Notes under the pieces: model-generated | What the model was told of the DNA's origin: nothing | The model's input: the letters and a program-made list of their open reading frames with translations, nothing else | Databases searched by the model: none | NCBI GenBank assembly: GCA_050744245.1 | Contig: JBOGGX010000027.1 | Location: forward strand, 1 to 54,725 | Reading direction: 5' to 3' | Origin: JBOGGX01 sp050744245 | GTDB lineage: Bacteria; Actinomycetota; Acidimicrobiia; Acidimicrobiales; JBOGGX01 | DNA: 54,725 bases | Shown here: in pieces, positions 41,890-50,875 of the stretch | How positions within the stretch are numbered: position 1 is the first letter of the stretch | How the letters are laid out: the number at the start of each line of letters is the position of its first letter | Program-made: the position numbers and the translations under genes

Positions 41890-41900
41890 CGGGCGCCCGT

Positions 41901-42250
41901 TCAGGTCCGAGCCGTCGACCCGTCGCGGCGGGCGGCGCCGGCCCTGGCCTCGGCGGAGGGGAGGTCGGCGGCGAAGTCGTCGAACCCGGCGACACCGGCG
42001 TACACGACGGACACGTTGGCATGGTCCAGGGCGATCGGCTCCTCGCCCTCGGTAAGGCCGGGCGACCGGTTCGGGCATCATCGTGAGGAGCAGCCGTTCG
42101 TTCTCGCTCTGTTGCTCATCTATCAGGTCGGCCTTGGTGCGCAGGCTCTGGCTCATGTCGTTGAAGGCCTTCCCGAGGTCGTCGAACTCCGCCGTCCTGC
42201 TCGGTTCGACCTTGACGTCCAGATCGCCGGCGGCGACCTGGCCAACGGCG
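41901..42250 (-). pseudogene. HAMP/adenylate-cyclase remnant
   Basis: Minus-strand text contains the second half of a HAMP domain (GQVAAGDLDVKVEPSRTAEF, DDLGKAFNDMSQSL), the signalling helix (ADLIDEQQSENERLLLTMMP) and the entry into a class III cyclase domain. The frame breaks near 42070 and continues as EGEEPIALDHANVSVVYAGV, a segment equal to the usual VSVVFADVVGFD strand. The stop at 41901 falls before any catalytic residue. The membrane part upstream and most of the cyclase are missing. Confidence 0.72.
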
Positions 42251-42323
42251 CACGCCCCGCGGGCGTTGGCGATCGTCGAGGCCGGGGCCGCGTGGTGACG
42301 GGCAGCGGTAGTGTCGCCGGCGC

Positions 42324-43655
42324 ATGGCGGTCGACTGCACCTACCGCGTGACGATCCCGCACCGGCCGGGCAACCTGGCCCGGGTGGCGGGCGCCATCGC
42401 CGAGGGTGACGGCCTCATCGGCGACATCGTCACCGTGGCCAGCGGGGCGACCTCGGTGCGCGACATCACCGTCGAGGTGCGGGCGTGGAGCCAAGCCGAA
42501 CACATCGCCGAGCTGATCGGCGCCCTCGATGGTGTCCGTGTCGTCTGGTTCCAGGACCGGGCCCTGCTGCGCCACGAGGGCGGCAAGCTGACCGTCGACC
42601 CCACCCGCCCGGTTCGGACCGTCCAGGAGATGCGCGACATCTACACCCCGGGCGTCTCACGGGTCTGCCTGGCCATCGCCGACCGGCCCGACCTCGCCGC
42701 TCGCTACACCATGATCGGCCGGAGCGTCGCCATCTGCACCAACGGCACCAGGGTGCTGGGGCTGGGCGACATCGGTCCGGTGGCGTCGATGCCGGTGATG
42801 GAGGGCAAGGCCATCTTCTACCGCCAGTTCGCCGGCATATCGGCCATGCCGATCCTGATCAACACCAAGGATCCGGACGTGTTCGTCGAGACGGTGATCC
42901 GGATCGCGCCGACCTTCGGCGGCATCCACCTGGAGGACATCTCGGCGCCGGACTGCTTCGACATCGAGGCCAGGCTCATCGCCGCGCTCGACAAGCCGGT
43001 GATGCACGACGACGTGCACGGCACCGCGGTGGTCTCGCTGGCCGCGGCGCTCGTCGCCTGCCGCCAGGTCGGCATCGACCCGCGGGCGGCGACCATTGGT
43101 CAGATCGGGTTGGGCGCGGCCGGCTTCGGCATCGCGGCGATGAGCGCAGACGCCGGGGCGCGAGTGCTCGCCTCCGACCCATCCCCCGCGGCATGCGAGC
43201 GAGCCGTTCGCGACCACCCGATCGAGATCGTCGACATCCCGAAGATCATGCGGGAGGCCGACGTGGTGATCGCCACCACCGGCAAGCCCGGTCTGATCGC
43301 CCCCGACATGATCCGCCCGGGCCAGGTGATCCTGGCCCTGTCCAACCCAGATCCGGAGATCGACCCCGAGGTGGCCAGGGCCGCCGGGGCCGCCTTCGCG
43401 GCCGATGGCCGCAGCGTCAACAACGTGCTCGGTTACCCAGGCATCTTCCGCGGTGCCCTTTTGGCCGGCGTCTCTGAGATCAACCTCGAGATGAAGCTGG
43501 CCGCCGCCCAGGCCATCGCCGCCCTCACCTCCGACGCCGATCTGGTGCCTGACGCGCTCGACCCCGCCGTCCATGAACGCGTCGCCGATGCCGTCCGCGA
43601 CGCCGCCATCCGCACGGGCATCGCCCATCCCGAGCGGGCGCCGCACGGCCTGTGA
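42324..43655 (+). CDS. NAD(P)-dependent malic enzyme with N-terminal ACT domain
   Basis: A 443-residue protein. Residues 1-80 form an ACT-like regulatory domain (YRVTIPHRPGNLARVAGAIA, DIVTVASGATSVRDITVEV). The malic enzyme core follows: DIYTPGVSRVCLAIAD (about residue 110), VLGLGDIGPVASMPVMEGKA, MHDDVHGTAVVSLAAAL with metal ligands, and the NAD fold IGQIGLGAAGFGIAAMSADA (about 255). It converts malate to pyruvate and CO2. The ACT domain implies control by a small ligand, perhaps an amino acid. Its stop overlaps the GTG start of rsgA. Confidence 0.93.
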   Translation: MAVDCTYRVTIPHRPGNLARVAGAIAEGDGLIGDIVTVASGATSVRDITVEVRAWSQAEHIAELIGALDGVRVVWFQDRALLRHEGGKLTVDPTRPVRTVQEMRDIYTPGVSRVCLAIADRPDLAARYTMIGRSVAICTNGTRVLGLGDIGPVASMPVMEGKAIFYRQFAGISAMPILINTKDPDVFVETVIRIAPTFGGIHLEDISAPDCFDIEARLIAALDKPVMHDDVHGTAVVSLAAALVACRQVGIDPRAATIGQIGLGAAGFGIAAMSADAGARVLASDPSPAACERAVRDHPIEIVDIPKIMREADVVIATTGKPGLIAPDMIRPGQVILALSNPDPEIDPEVARAAGAAFAADGRSVNNVLGYPGIFRGALLAGVSEINLEMKLAAAQAIAALTSDADLVPDALDPAVHERVADAVRDAAIRTGIAHPERAPHGL

Positions 43656-44733
43656 CCGCACGTGTCATCAGGAATGTGCAACTAGCGTTCGAAGCCTGTC
43701 CCATCCTGACCTGCTCCCGTTCGGGTGGGGCGACCGCTGGGTTGCCCTGCTCGCCGACCTCCGGGCAACCGACCCCCGTCTCGCACCGGGCCGGGTGGTG
43801 CGCCACGACGGCTCGGCCGTGCTCGTGGCCACCGGCGGCGGCCCTCCCCGCCACCTGACCGTGTCGTCGTCGGCCGACCCGACGCCGGTCGTCGGCGACT
43901 GGGTGGCGGTCGATGCGGCCGCATCGGCCGTCGTGGCCACGTTGCCCCGCAGCTCACTCCTGCGCCGGGAGGATCCCGATGGCGGCGAGCAGGCGCTGGT
44001 GGCCAACCTCGACATGGTTCTCGTCGTGTGCGGGCTCGACCGGCCGGTGAAGTCTGGTCGCATCCACCGCTCGATCGCCCTGGCGTGGGACGCCGGTGCG
44101 GTGCCCGCCGTCGTGCTCACCAAGACCGACCTGTCCGACGACGTCACGGCCGAGATCGAGGCGGTGGCCGCCGACAATCCGGGCATCGACATCCTGGCCA
44201 CGAGCGCGCCAACGGGGGCCGGCGTCGACGACGTGCGTTCGCTGATCCAGGGGCGGACGATCGTCCTGCTCGGGGAATCGGGCGCGGGCAAGTCGACGCT
44301 CGCCAACTCGCTGCTCGGCGAGGAGGTTGCGGCCACGGGACGCGTCAGGGAAGGCGACCGTCGAGGTCGTCACACCACGTCGGCCCGGCAGCTGCACCCA
44401 TTGCCCTGCGGTGGGGTCATGGTCGACAGCCCCGGTCTCCGATCCGTCGGGCTCTGGGTCGATCCCGACGCGGTCGACGCCACGTTCGACGACGTCGACG
44501 CGGTGGCCGCCCGGTGCCGGTTCGCCGACTGTGGCCACGGGAACGAGCCCGGCTGTGCCGTGAACGCGGCCATCGTCGATGGCGACCTCGATCCGGAGCG
44601 GGTCGCGGTGTGGGCCGAGCTGCGATGGGAGGCAGAGTCCGCCGCCCGCCGGGCCGATCCCAGGGCCCGTCGGGCCGACGCCCGCCGATGGGGCCGCATC
44701 GCCCGCGAGGCACAGCAGCGCAAGCAGTCGTAG
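43652..44733 (+). CDS. rsgA: Ribosome small-subunit-dependent GTPase A, frameshift near the 5' end
   Basis: A circularly permuted GTPase that matures the 30S subunit. An OB-like N-terminal domain (VVGDWVAVD, LLRREDPDGGEQALVANLD) precedes the G domain, with motifs in permuted order: VVLTKTDLSDD (G4), SAPTGAGVDD (G5), VLLGESGAGKSTLANSLLG (G1) and MVDSPGLRSVGLW (G3). A zinc knuckle, CRFADCGHGNEPGCAV, ends it. The main frame has no start codon near its natural N-terminus. A GTG at 43652 overlapping the malic enzyme stop (GTGA) opens the neighbouring frame, and one extra base near 43697 joins them. Confidence 0.85.
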
Positions 44734-44742
44734 GGCGAGGGC

Positions 44743-45228
44743 TCAGCCGACGACCAGGGCGACCGTGAACACCACCGCGGCCGCCATGGGTCCCACCGTG
44801 CGCACGTGGTTCCACCTCGTCCATTCGGCGAAGTAGCGCCGCCAGTGGGCGGCCGCCTCGGGTCGAACGGGATCGATGGAGGCCAGGGCGTTGTTGCGCG
44901 GAACGTGATACGTGCCCGTGAGCACGATGGCCACGAGATAGAGCGCCGATCCGACGAGCAGGTAGATCGAGTAGGACTCGCCGAGGCGGAACAGCGCCAC
45001 CACGCCGAGCGCCAGGCAGAGCAGGGCCACGCCGAACAGGGGGAGCATGAACCGCGGCGACGGTGCGGCGACGTTGATCGACTGCATTGCCGCCATGCCC
45101 GTCTCATCCGGCAGCGCGGCGAGCCCCTTCATCACGAACGTCGAGAAGGCGAAGAAGACACCGGCCATCACGCCGGAACCGACGGCCGCCACGATGGTCA
45201 GGGTCATGATCACCGAATCGTCTGCCAT
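44743..45228 (-). CDS. DUF1772 (anthrone-oxygenase-like) membrane protein
   Basis: 161 residues with four predicted helices (LTIVAAVGSGVMAGVFFAFS, MLPLFGVALLCLALGVVALF, YLLVGSALYLVAIVLTGTY, MAAAVVFTVALVVG). The conserved polar block YHVPRNNALASIDP and EWTRWNHVRT between helices three and four is the DUF1772 signature. Some fungal relatives oxidise anthrones; bacterial roles are unknown. It is convergent with rsgA at nine bases. Confidence 0.85.
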   Translation of the reverse strand: MADDSVIMTLTIVAAVGSGVMAGVFFAFSTFVMKGLAALPDETGMAAMQSINVAAPSPRFMLPLFGVALLCLALGVVALFRLGESYSIYLLVGSALYLVAIVLTGTYHVPRNNALASIDPVRPEAAAHWRRYFAEWTRWNHVRTVGPMAAAVVFTVALVVG

Positions 45229-45312
45229 GACCACAAGTCAACACCTCGGGCGGGAGACGGTCCATCGCCGAGGAGATCGCATCCATGCGCCAGCGTCCAG
45301 ACGCGGCCGGCC

Positions 45313-46176
45313 TCAACCGGTGAAGACGCCGGCGTGGTCGCGAGCGAAGTCAGCGAAGCTGCGGGGCTCGGCGCCGGTCAACTCCTTGACGGTGTCGGTC
45401 GTCTCGGCCGCGATGCCTTGGCGAAGGAACCCGAACACCGCGGCCACGTTGTCCGCGAACCACTCCGGCATGCCCGCGTCGACCATGCTCTGCCGCGCCG
45501 CGGCGTCGGGCACGCTGACGAACTCGACGGTGCGACCGGTGGCCTCGGAGAGGTGTCCCGCGATCTCGGCGAAGGAGATCGGATCGGGACCGGTGAGGAC
45601 GTAGGTCTTCCCGTCATGGCCGTCTTCGGTGAGAACTGCGGCGGCGCCGGTCCCGACGTCCCGCGGGTCGATCATCGCGATCCTGGCGTCGTCGGCAGGA
45701 GCGAACAGCGTGCCCATGTGCCTGACCGTCTCCGCCGATCCGACTACGTTCGTCATGTAGGTGCTGGGTTGCAGCACCACGGTCCGCAGCCCCGATGCCC
45801 ACAGATGCTGTTCGATGCGGCCGTGCGCGTCCCAGAACGCGACGGGCGAGCCGATCTCCGCGCCGAGGGCGGACAGCTTGACCACCCGTTGCACGCCCGC
45901 CGCAGCCGCCGCGTCGATCACGTTCGTCTCGTACTGCACCTTAAGGGGATGGTTGGCGCACGCGATGAACGCGTGGTCCATTCCCTTCATCGCGCGGCGC
46001 ACCGCCGCCTCGTCAGAGAGGTCGCCGGCCGCAAGCTGGACGCCCTCGCCGAGCCGTTCGGCCGCCCGGTCCGGGTCCCGTACCAAGGCACGAACGGAGT
46101 GACCCCGCGCCCTCAGCTCCCGCACCACCTGCGATCCCACGTTGCCGGTCGCCCCGGTGACCACGACGTTCGTCAT
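45313..46176 (-). CDS. NmrA-like NAD(P)-binding oxidoreductase
   Basis: A 287-residue atypical short-chain dehydrogenase fold. The dinucleotide loop VVVTGATGNVGSQVVRELRA is followed by VRALVRDPDRAAERLG, an arginine-rich turn expected to favour NADP. Later blocks are VVKLSALGAEIGSPVAFWDA, VVLQPSTYMTNVVGSAETV and a C-terminal TVKELTGAEPRSFADFARDH. Similar proteins are quinone/azo reductases or redox-sensing regulators. The ATG has an AGGAG site seven bases upstream, so unlike many neighbours it has a leader. Confidence 0.88.
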   Translation of the reverse strand: MTNVVVTGATGNVGSQVVRELRARGHSVRALVRDPDRAAERLGEGVQLAAGDLSDEAAVRRAMKGMDHAFIACANHPLKVQYETNVIDAAAAAGVQRVVKLSALGAEIGSPVAFWDAHGRIEQHLWASGLRTVVLQPSTYMTNVVGSAETVRHMGTLFAPADDARIAMIDPRDVGTGAAAVLTEDGHDGKTYVLTGPDPISFAEIAGHLSEATGRTVEFVSVPDAAARQSMVDAGMPEWFADNVAAVFGFLRQGIAAETTDTVKELTGAEPRSFADFARDHAGVFTG

Positions 46177-46210
46177 TTTCTCGCTCCTCTGCTCGGTTTC
46201 GGGTTGGCGT

Positions 46211-46867
46211 TCATTCGGAACCAGCTCGTCGGGTCGAGGGCGGGATGGTGCGGTTGAAGCGGAAGCGGTTGTCCGGGTCGAAGCGGTCGTTGAGCTCGAC
46301 CAGGCGCTTCCAGTCCTCGGCCGAGTAGGCCGCCCGCACCCGCTCGGCGGTGGCGCCGTCGAGGTCCACAATGTTGAGGAAGGTGGTGCCGCGGGAGCTG
46401 GAATCCCGGCAGGCCGGCGAGCCCGTGGGGCGAAGCCTTGGCGGTGACGTCCGCCCACCTTGCTCCCGCATCGACGCGTGAGGTGCGCGCCTCTGGGTCG
46501 ATGTGGACGCCGTTCATACGCGAGGTGTTGATGAGGACGCCACCGGCGCACGGCGCCGCCGTCCCGTGACCGGTTGCCATCACTCGCCAAGACCCTCGTC
46601 CCGGGCGAAACGCACCGCGTCGAGAACGTCGGCCGGGCGCTCGGCCACGACCACCAGGGCCAGCCGGTGGCGTGCGTTGAGGTTCCACGTCGCATGCGCC
46701 TCGGCGTAGCCCTCGTCGACCGGCCGCAGCCGCGCACCCGACGGGCGGGCGCGCACCACGCGCACCGCGGCCACCGCCGCAGGGTCGACGTCTTGGTCGC
46801 TCACCGTCAGCAATACTCCTCGTCCGGCATAGCGGGCGACCGTCGCGCCGCCGGCCGATGGGGTCAT
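46211..46867 (-). pseudogene. FAD-linked oxidase (berberine-bridge type), middle deleted
   Basis: The start (from ATG 46867) has RHRLALVVVAERPADVLDAV, the first part of the FAD_binding_4 domain. One lost base near 46583 breaks the frame, which continues as VMATGHGTAAPCAGGVLINT and ARWADVTAKASPHGLAGLPG. The next several hundred residues, including most of the FAD and substrate domains, are gone. The text resumes with FLNIVDLDGATAERVRAAY and ends in the berberine-bridge tail (DWKRLVELNDRFDPDNRFRF). A second fragment of the same family lies at 48.2-48.4 kb. Confidence 0.78.
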
Positions 46868-46890
46868 CCGTACCGAGTACTGATCTGCGG

Positions 46891-46920
46891 TTGACGACTC
46901 GAACTGGTGTTCGATAGAGT
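46891..46920 (+). promoter_or_regulatory. LexA-controlled leaderless promoter of the HNH gene
   Basis: -35 TTGACG (46891-46896) and -10 TAGAGT (46915-46920) are 18 bases apart. The spacer contains TCGAACTGGTGTTCGA (46899-46914), a perfect TCGAAC-N4-GTTCGA LexA site of the actinobacterial type. The ATG at 46927 falls where transcription should begin. LexA bound here would cover the polymerase site, and DNA damage would release it. Confidence 0.85.
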
Positions 46921-46926
46921 AGCGGG

Positions 46927-48203
46927 ATGGGTTTCGCTCCCGCTCCCGAGGCAGTTCGCCGTGAGGACGATGTGGCCGCGGTCGAGGAGCGGGTCGCGTC
47001 GTTGATGGGGGTGATCAACTCGGCGACGGCGCAGCTGGTCGAGGTGATCGCCGGGGTGGAGCGGACCGGGGCCTGGGAGGGGTGGGGGGTCCGCTCGTTG
47101 GAGCATTGGGTGACGTGGCGGTGCGGGGTGTCGGCCGCCCGGGCCCACCGGCTGGTGGCGATGGCTCGGGCGTTGCCCGGCCTGCCGGCGGTGCAGCAGG
47201 TGTTCGGCGCCGGGTCCCTGTCAGAGGACCAGGCCGCGGTCGTGGCCCGCCACGCCACGGCGGCCACCGACGCCACGGTGGCCGAGATGGCCCCGTTCCT
47301 GACCGTGCCCCAGTTGGGGCGGGTGGTGGCCTCGATCCCTCAACCCCCACCCGACCCTGTGGTCGAGGTCGACCAGGAAGCCCAACCGGACAACACGCTG
47401 GTTGAGCGGCGCCGGGTGAGCTTCGGTCACCGCGACGACGGCACCTGGTGGTTGCGGGCCCTGCTGCCCCCCGATGTGGGGGCGATGGTCGAACAGGCGT
47501 TGGCCGCGGGTCGCGACGCCGAGTTCCGGGATGGGGGGCCCGACCGCGAGCGGGTGTCGTGGGCCGACGGTCTGGTCCGGTTGGCCGAGACCGGGTTGGG
47601 GGCCCTCGAACGGGGCGATGACGAGGGCGACCGGGTCCGGCCGGGTGGGGGCGGTTCGAAGTGCTGGTCCATGTCGACGCCGACCGGGTCACCCCCACGG
47701 CATTGCATCTGGGGCCGTTGCTGCCGGCCGGGATCGGCCATCTGGTCACCTGTGACGCCACCGTGCGGGCCGTGATCGAACGGCTAGGTCGACCGGTGGG
47801 GTTGGGTCGGCGGCGGCGCACCGTGCCCCGCCGGGTGCGGGCCCTGGTCGAACGGCGCGACGGCGGGTGCCGCATCCCCGGCTGTGGCCGCCGTCACCGG
47901 CTCCACATCCATCACCTGGTTCACTGGGCCGCCGGGGGCGCCACCGACCTCGACAACCTGCTCGCGTTGTGTCCGGCCCACCACCGCCTCGTCCATCTGG
48001 GTCGGCTGGTGATCAGCGGCGACCCGACCCGGCCCGACGGCCTCGAGTTCACCGACCAGGACGGCCGGCGGCTCACCCCGGCCCGGGCCAGACCCACCCA
48101 CGGGCCCCCCGTCGACGCCGCCCGCCGGCTCGGCGACCCCACCCCCCGCTACCAGAACCCGACCGGCGAACCCCTCCAAACTTGGGCCATCGTCTGGAAC
48201 TGA
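46927..48203 (+). pseudogene. DUF222/HNH endonuclease-family (13E12-like) protein, frameshifted
   Basis: About 425 residues after correction. An N-terminal DUF222 domain (VASLMGVINSATAQLVEVIA, SLEHWVTWRCGVSAARAHRL, AGSLSEDQAAVVARHATAA) is followed by a C-terminal HNH nuclease: CRIPGCGRRHRLHIHHLVHW and ATDLDNLLALCPAHHRLVH, with both zinc-type cysteine pairs and the catalytic HH. The frame breaks at a run of five G (47647-47651); a sixth G restores RFEVLVHVDADRVTP. The domains are otherwise complete, so a sequencing slip is likely. It belongs to the group related to mycobacterial 13E12 repeat genes, with an SOS promoter directly upstream. Confidence 0.88.
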
Positions 48204-48235
48204 CGCGGCCAATGGTGCGCGGGCGACACTGAGCG

Positions 48236-48420
48236 TCAGGTCGCGCCCGGCGTGATGTTGTAGTTCATCCGGAAGAAATTCTCCGGGTCGTACTGCGCCT
48301 TGACCCGGCCCAGCCTGGCGTACTTCCAGGGTCCGCCGAAGGCATCGACGACCCGGGCCATCTCGTCGAAGTTGAGCATGTTGCGGTCGACGCGGATGTG
48401 GCTGCTGTCCGCCGCCTGCG
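48236..48420 (-). pseudogene. C-terminal fragment of a second FAD-linked oxidase
   Basis: Minus-strand text NMLNFDEMARVVDAFGGPWK, then ARLGRVKAQYDPENFFRMNY, is the berberine-bridge C-terminal segment (compare RFDPDNRFRF at 46.3 kb) and ends with a stop at 48236. Nothing upstream continues the family. The opposite-strand fragment at 48408-48557 begins where this one ends. Confidence 0.65.
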
Positions 48421-48557
48421 AGGCCCACCTGGCCGCGCGAGCCGCCGGAACGGTCCATCCGCTCACGGCCGAGGAGATCGCGTCCTGGCGGGCCGTCGCC
48501 GACGAGCTCCTGCCTCGGCTGTGGGACCACCTACGCCGCCGCGTCGAGCATCCGTGA
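48408..48557 (+). pseudogene. C-terminal tail of an unidentified protein
   Basis: A plus-strand stretch reads LSAACEAHLAARAAGTVHPL and WRAVADELLPRLWDHLRRRV before a stop at 48557. It looks like a genuine helical C-terminus by composition, but no start or upstream domain is present. I do not recognise the family; this is a weak call. Confidence 0.3.
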
Positions 48558-48573
48558 CCCCAACGAGCCTGCG

Positions 48574-49401
48574 CTACAGCTCGACCGACTCCTCGTCGGC
48601 ATACGCCGCCGCCGCGCCGAGGAATCGGTAGGCCCACTCCTGGGCGAGCTGTCGGTTCTCGCAGAAGACGATGGGCACGTTCGGATACCGAACCTGGGCG
48701 GCCGCGAGCATCTCCGCCACCATCGCCGGCGCGACATACTTCAGCCTGAACACGTCCGCCCAGCGATCCTCGACCACGATCGCGGCCCTGCGGGCGGTGG
48801 CCAGCTCGCCCAGCGTCACGAGCAGGCTGCCATCGACCACGTTGCCCGCGAGCTCGGCCAGCTTCTTCCGCTCGACGACGCCGACGACGTCACCATCGAC
48901 GTCAACCGCGTAGTCGCCGATGGTGAGCGCTCGCCTGCTCGTCGATGCCTGCTGTCGTTCGAACCTCCACGCGTAGCGCTCACGACTGTCGACCACGATC
49001 TCGAGGACTCCGGCCGCGCTGCGCTTCGTCGGCAGCCGCATCCCTGGCCTCGTCTTACGGGTGGTCTTGGCCGTCTGCCAGAAGATGCCCTCGCGCCCGC
49101 CCGTGAGCGTCGTCACGACGAACTGCGAGCGGTTCTCCCGGTAGCGGTCGAGCACCAGGTCGATGGCGACCCCACGACGGGTGCAGGACCGCACCGGCGT
49201 CTCCTCGACCAGCTCGGGATCGTCGGGCCATTCGCCCCGATGGCAGTACACCTTGGCGGTGCGGGGCCACGTGTCCCGGGCCTTCAGCACCAACGGCGTC
49301 GACCCGACCGGGACCCACAGCAGGAACGGGAGCGTGCTGTCAACGTCGGGGTTGCGGGCGATCCGGAACGTCGCGGTCGAGGTCTGCGGCCCTGGCGTCA
49401 T
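48574..49401 (-). CDS. ERCC4/XPF-type nuclease-domain protein
   Basis: A 275-residue protein. Residues 1-135 are an uncharacterised beta-rich region (TFRIARNPDVDSTLPFLLWV, FVVTTLTGGREGIFWQTAKT). Residues 140-260 match the ERCC4 nuclease core: EIVVDSRERYAWRFERQQ, LTIGDYAVDVDGDVVGVVER followed by KK (the V-E-R-K-x metal motif), LVTLGELATARRAAIVVEDR and PIVFCENRQLAQEWAYRFLG. It probably cuts branched or damaged DNA; no helicase or HhH domain is attached. The ATG at 49401 overlaps the HxlR stop as ATGA, so the two are coupled. Confidence 0.85.
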   Translation of the reverse strand: MTPGPQTSTATFRIARNPDVDSTLPFLLWVPVGSTPLVLKARDTWPRTAKVYCHRGEWPDDPELVEETPVRSCTRRGVAIDLVLDRYRENRSQFVVTTLTGGREGIFWQTAKTTRKTRPGMRLPTKRSAAGVLEIVVDSRERYAWRFERQQASTSRRALTIGDYAVDVDGDVVGVVERKKLAELAGNVVDGSLLVTLGELATARRAAIVVEDRWADVFRLKYVAPAMVAEMLAAAQVRYPNVPIVFCENRQLAQEWAYRFLGAAAAYADEESVEL

Positions 49402-49808
49402 GCGCCCGCGCCCGGCTGGGCGATCGCGCATCCAACTGAGTCTTCGCCGTCCTGGATGACGCCGCCGGTGTCACGAGCCCAGGACACGCCCCATTCGTAG
49501 AGCGCGTCGACGAGAGGCTCGAGGCGGGCGCGCTCGCCTTCGGCGATGGCGTAGTCGACTCGCGGGGGCACCTGCTCGTAGACGGTGCGGACGATGACAC
49601 CGTCGGCTTCGAGCTCCCGCAGCTGCTGGGTGAGCATCTTTTGCGAGACGGTGGGCAGCAGGCGGCGCAGCTCGCCGTTGCGACGAGGTGCCTGCAGCAA
49701 GAAGTAGGCGATGAGCAGCTTCCACTTTCCGCCGAGGACGGTGAGTGGGACGTCAACCGGACAGAGATAGCTGTGCTCCTGTTGGCGTGCCGTCACTTGC
49801 ACGCACAT
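49398..49808 (-). CDS. HxlR-family transcriptional regulator
   Basis: A 136-residue winged-helix regulator: CPVDVPLTVLGGKWKLLIAY, RRNGELRRLLPTVSQKMLTQ, LRELEADGVIVRTVYEQVPP and VDYAIAEGERARLEPLVDAL are the complete HxlR domain, including the N-terminal cysteine that senses electrophiles or redox state in some members. The ATG at 49808 has GGAGG seven bases upstream. It is divergent from the small-peptide/MBL genes and is the likely controller of that intergenic region (49809-49893), which carries GGTTACC and other short dyads. Confidence 0.9.
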   Translation of the reverse strand: MCVQVTARQQEHSYLCPVDVPLTVLGGKWKLLIAYFLLQAPRRNGELRRLLPTVSQKMLTQQLRELEADGVIVRTVYEQVPPRVDYAIAEGERARLEPLVDALYEWGVSWARDTGGVIQDGEDSVGCAIAQPGAGA

Positions 49809-49893
49809 CCACGCCTCCCGAAGTCCCCGAACCTTGGTTACCAGAAAGTGCGTACTAGTCCTACGGACCTGTATAGGTTCATATGTCACCTCA

Positions 49894-50076
49894 ATGGAGT
49901 CAAGGATTGAGGCCATCGAGGTCGACGCGTTGATCGTTGCCCCCGACCTCGGCGGGCGACCGGCCGAGCTTGCGATCGACCTCGGCTTCCGGCACGACAT
50001 CATCCGCGACACCGCGTCGTTCGTGTACGGCCCCGCGGGCGGGCGTGTCACCAACCGAGGGAGCGCACGCCCATGA
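49894..50076 (+). CDS. Short hypothetical protein upstream of the MBL gene
   Basis: 60 residues (MESRIEAIEVDALIVAPDLG, LAIDLGFRHDIIRDTASFVY). The stop overlaps the MBL start as ATGA, and the promoter-like TATAGGTTCATATG lies just upstream, so it is probably translated. It may be the fused ends of a larger lost protein, given the decay in this region. No family recognised. Confidence 0.45.
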   Translation: MESRIEAIEVDALIVAPDLGGRPAELAIDLGFRHDIIRDTASFVYGPAGGRVTNRGSARP

Positions 50077-50474
50077 CGCCACGCGTCGATCGCATCGAGG
50101 GCAGGGTCATGCCGGTCAACGCCTCCATCGTGCACGGGCCCGAAGGGCTCGTCGTGATCGACGGGATGCTCACCGTCTCCGACGCGGCGCTCGTCCGCCA
50201 CGCCATCACGGACACCGGCGAAAGACTCACGGGAGTCGTCATCACCCACCCCCATCCCGACCGCTACGCCGGTCTCGCGCACGTCGTCGACCAGGACGAC
50301 GTTCCCATCGTCGCGACCGGCGCAGTGGACCAGATCATCCGACGCGACGACGCGATCAAGGACGAGATCGTCGGTCCCATGATGGGCGACGAGTGGCCCA
50401 CGACCCGGATCTTCCCCAACCAAGTCGTGCACGGCGGCGACGAGCTACGTCTCGGTGGCATCACGCGCCGGTAG
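50073..50474 (+). pseudogene. Metallo-beta-lactamase-fold hydrolase, 3' end lost
   Basis: 133 residues: RVMPVNASIVHGPEGLVVID is the usual first sheet, and VVITHPHPDRYAGLAHVV is the metal motif, where the family HxHxDH has Arg in place of the last His. FPNQVVHGGDELRLGG continues normally, then the reading runs into the antisense of the GNAT gene and stops at 50474. The later histidines and aspartate of the MBL site are missing. It may have been an HxlR-controlled detoxification hydrolase. Confidence 0.7.
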
Positions 50475-50875
50475 CCCCTCCGCACCACGAAGCAGGTCAC
50501 CGCCCACACGCCGTCGTCGTCCTCGTCCTCGTCCCGGCCGCTCCACGGGACGCGAGAGGTGCGCAGCTTGGGGTACGCCGTCCGCGGCTCGACCGCGACC
50601 CAGCCCGCCGGCTCGCCGTCGACATAGGCCACCAGCCCGCTGGTGGTCTCGGCGTTCGGGTCGCCGCAGGCGGTCTGGGCTTCGAGCATCGCCGTCCGCT
50701 GCTCCTGGGTGGAGTCACGCCAGATCCAACCGACGACCTTGAACCGCTGGCACTGGCACCGGCCGGGATAGTCGGTGGTGCCGAAGATCGCGGCGAGGTC
50801 CTTGCACGACGCCTCGTTGGCCGGGAAGATTGTCAGCTGCTCGGCCCGGATCGGTGCCGGGATCGCCGTCGTCAC
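50465..50875 (-). pseudogene. GNAT acetyltransferase, 3' end lost
   Basis: The GTG at 50875 overlaps the DinB stop (GTGA). IRAEQLTIFPANEASCKDLA, CQCQRFKVVGWIWRDSTQEQ, LVAYVDGEPAGWVAVEPRTA and VWAVTCFVVRRGYRR match the first two thirds of a GNAT protein. The acetyl-CoA loop that should follow GYRR is replaced at about 50465 by the antisense strand of the MBL gene. The two convergent genes have therefore been joined end to end with loss of both 3' parts. Confidence 0.75.
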
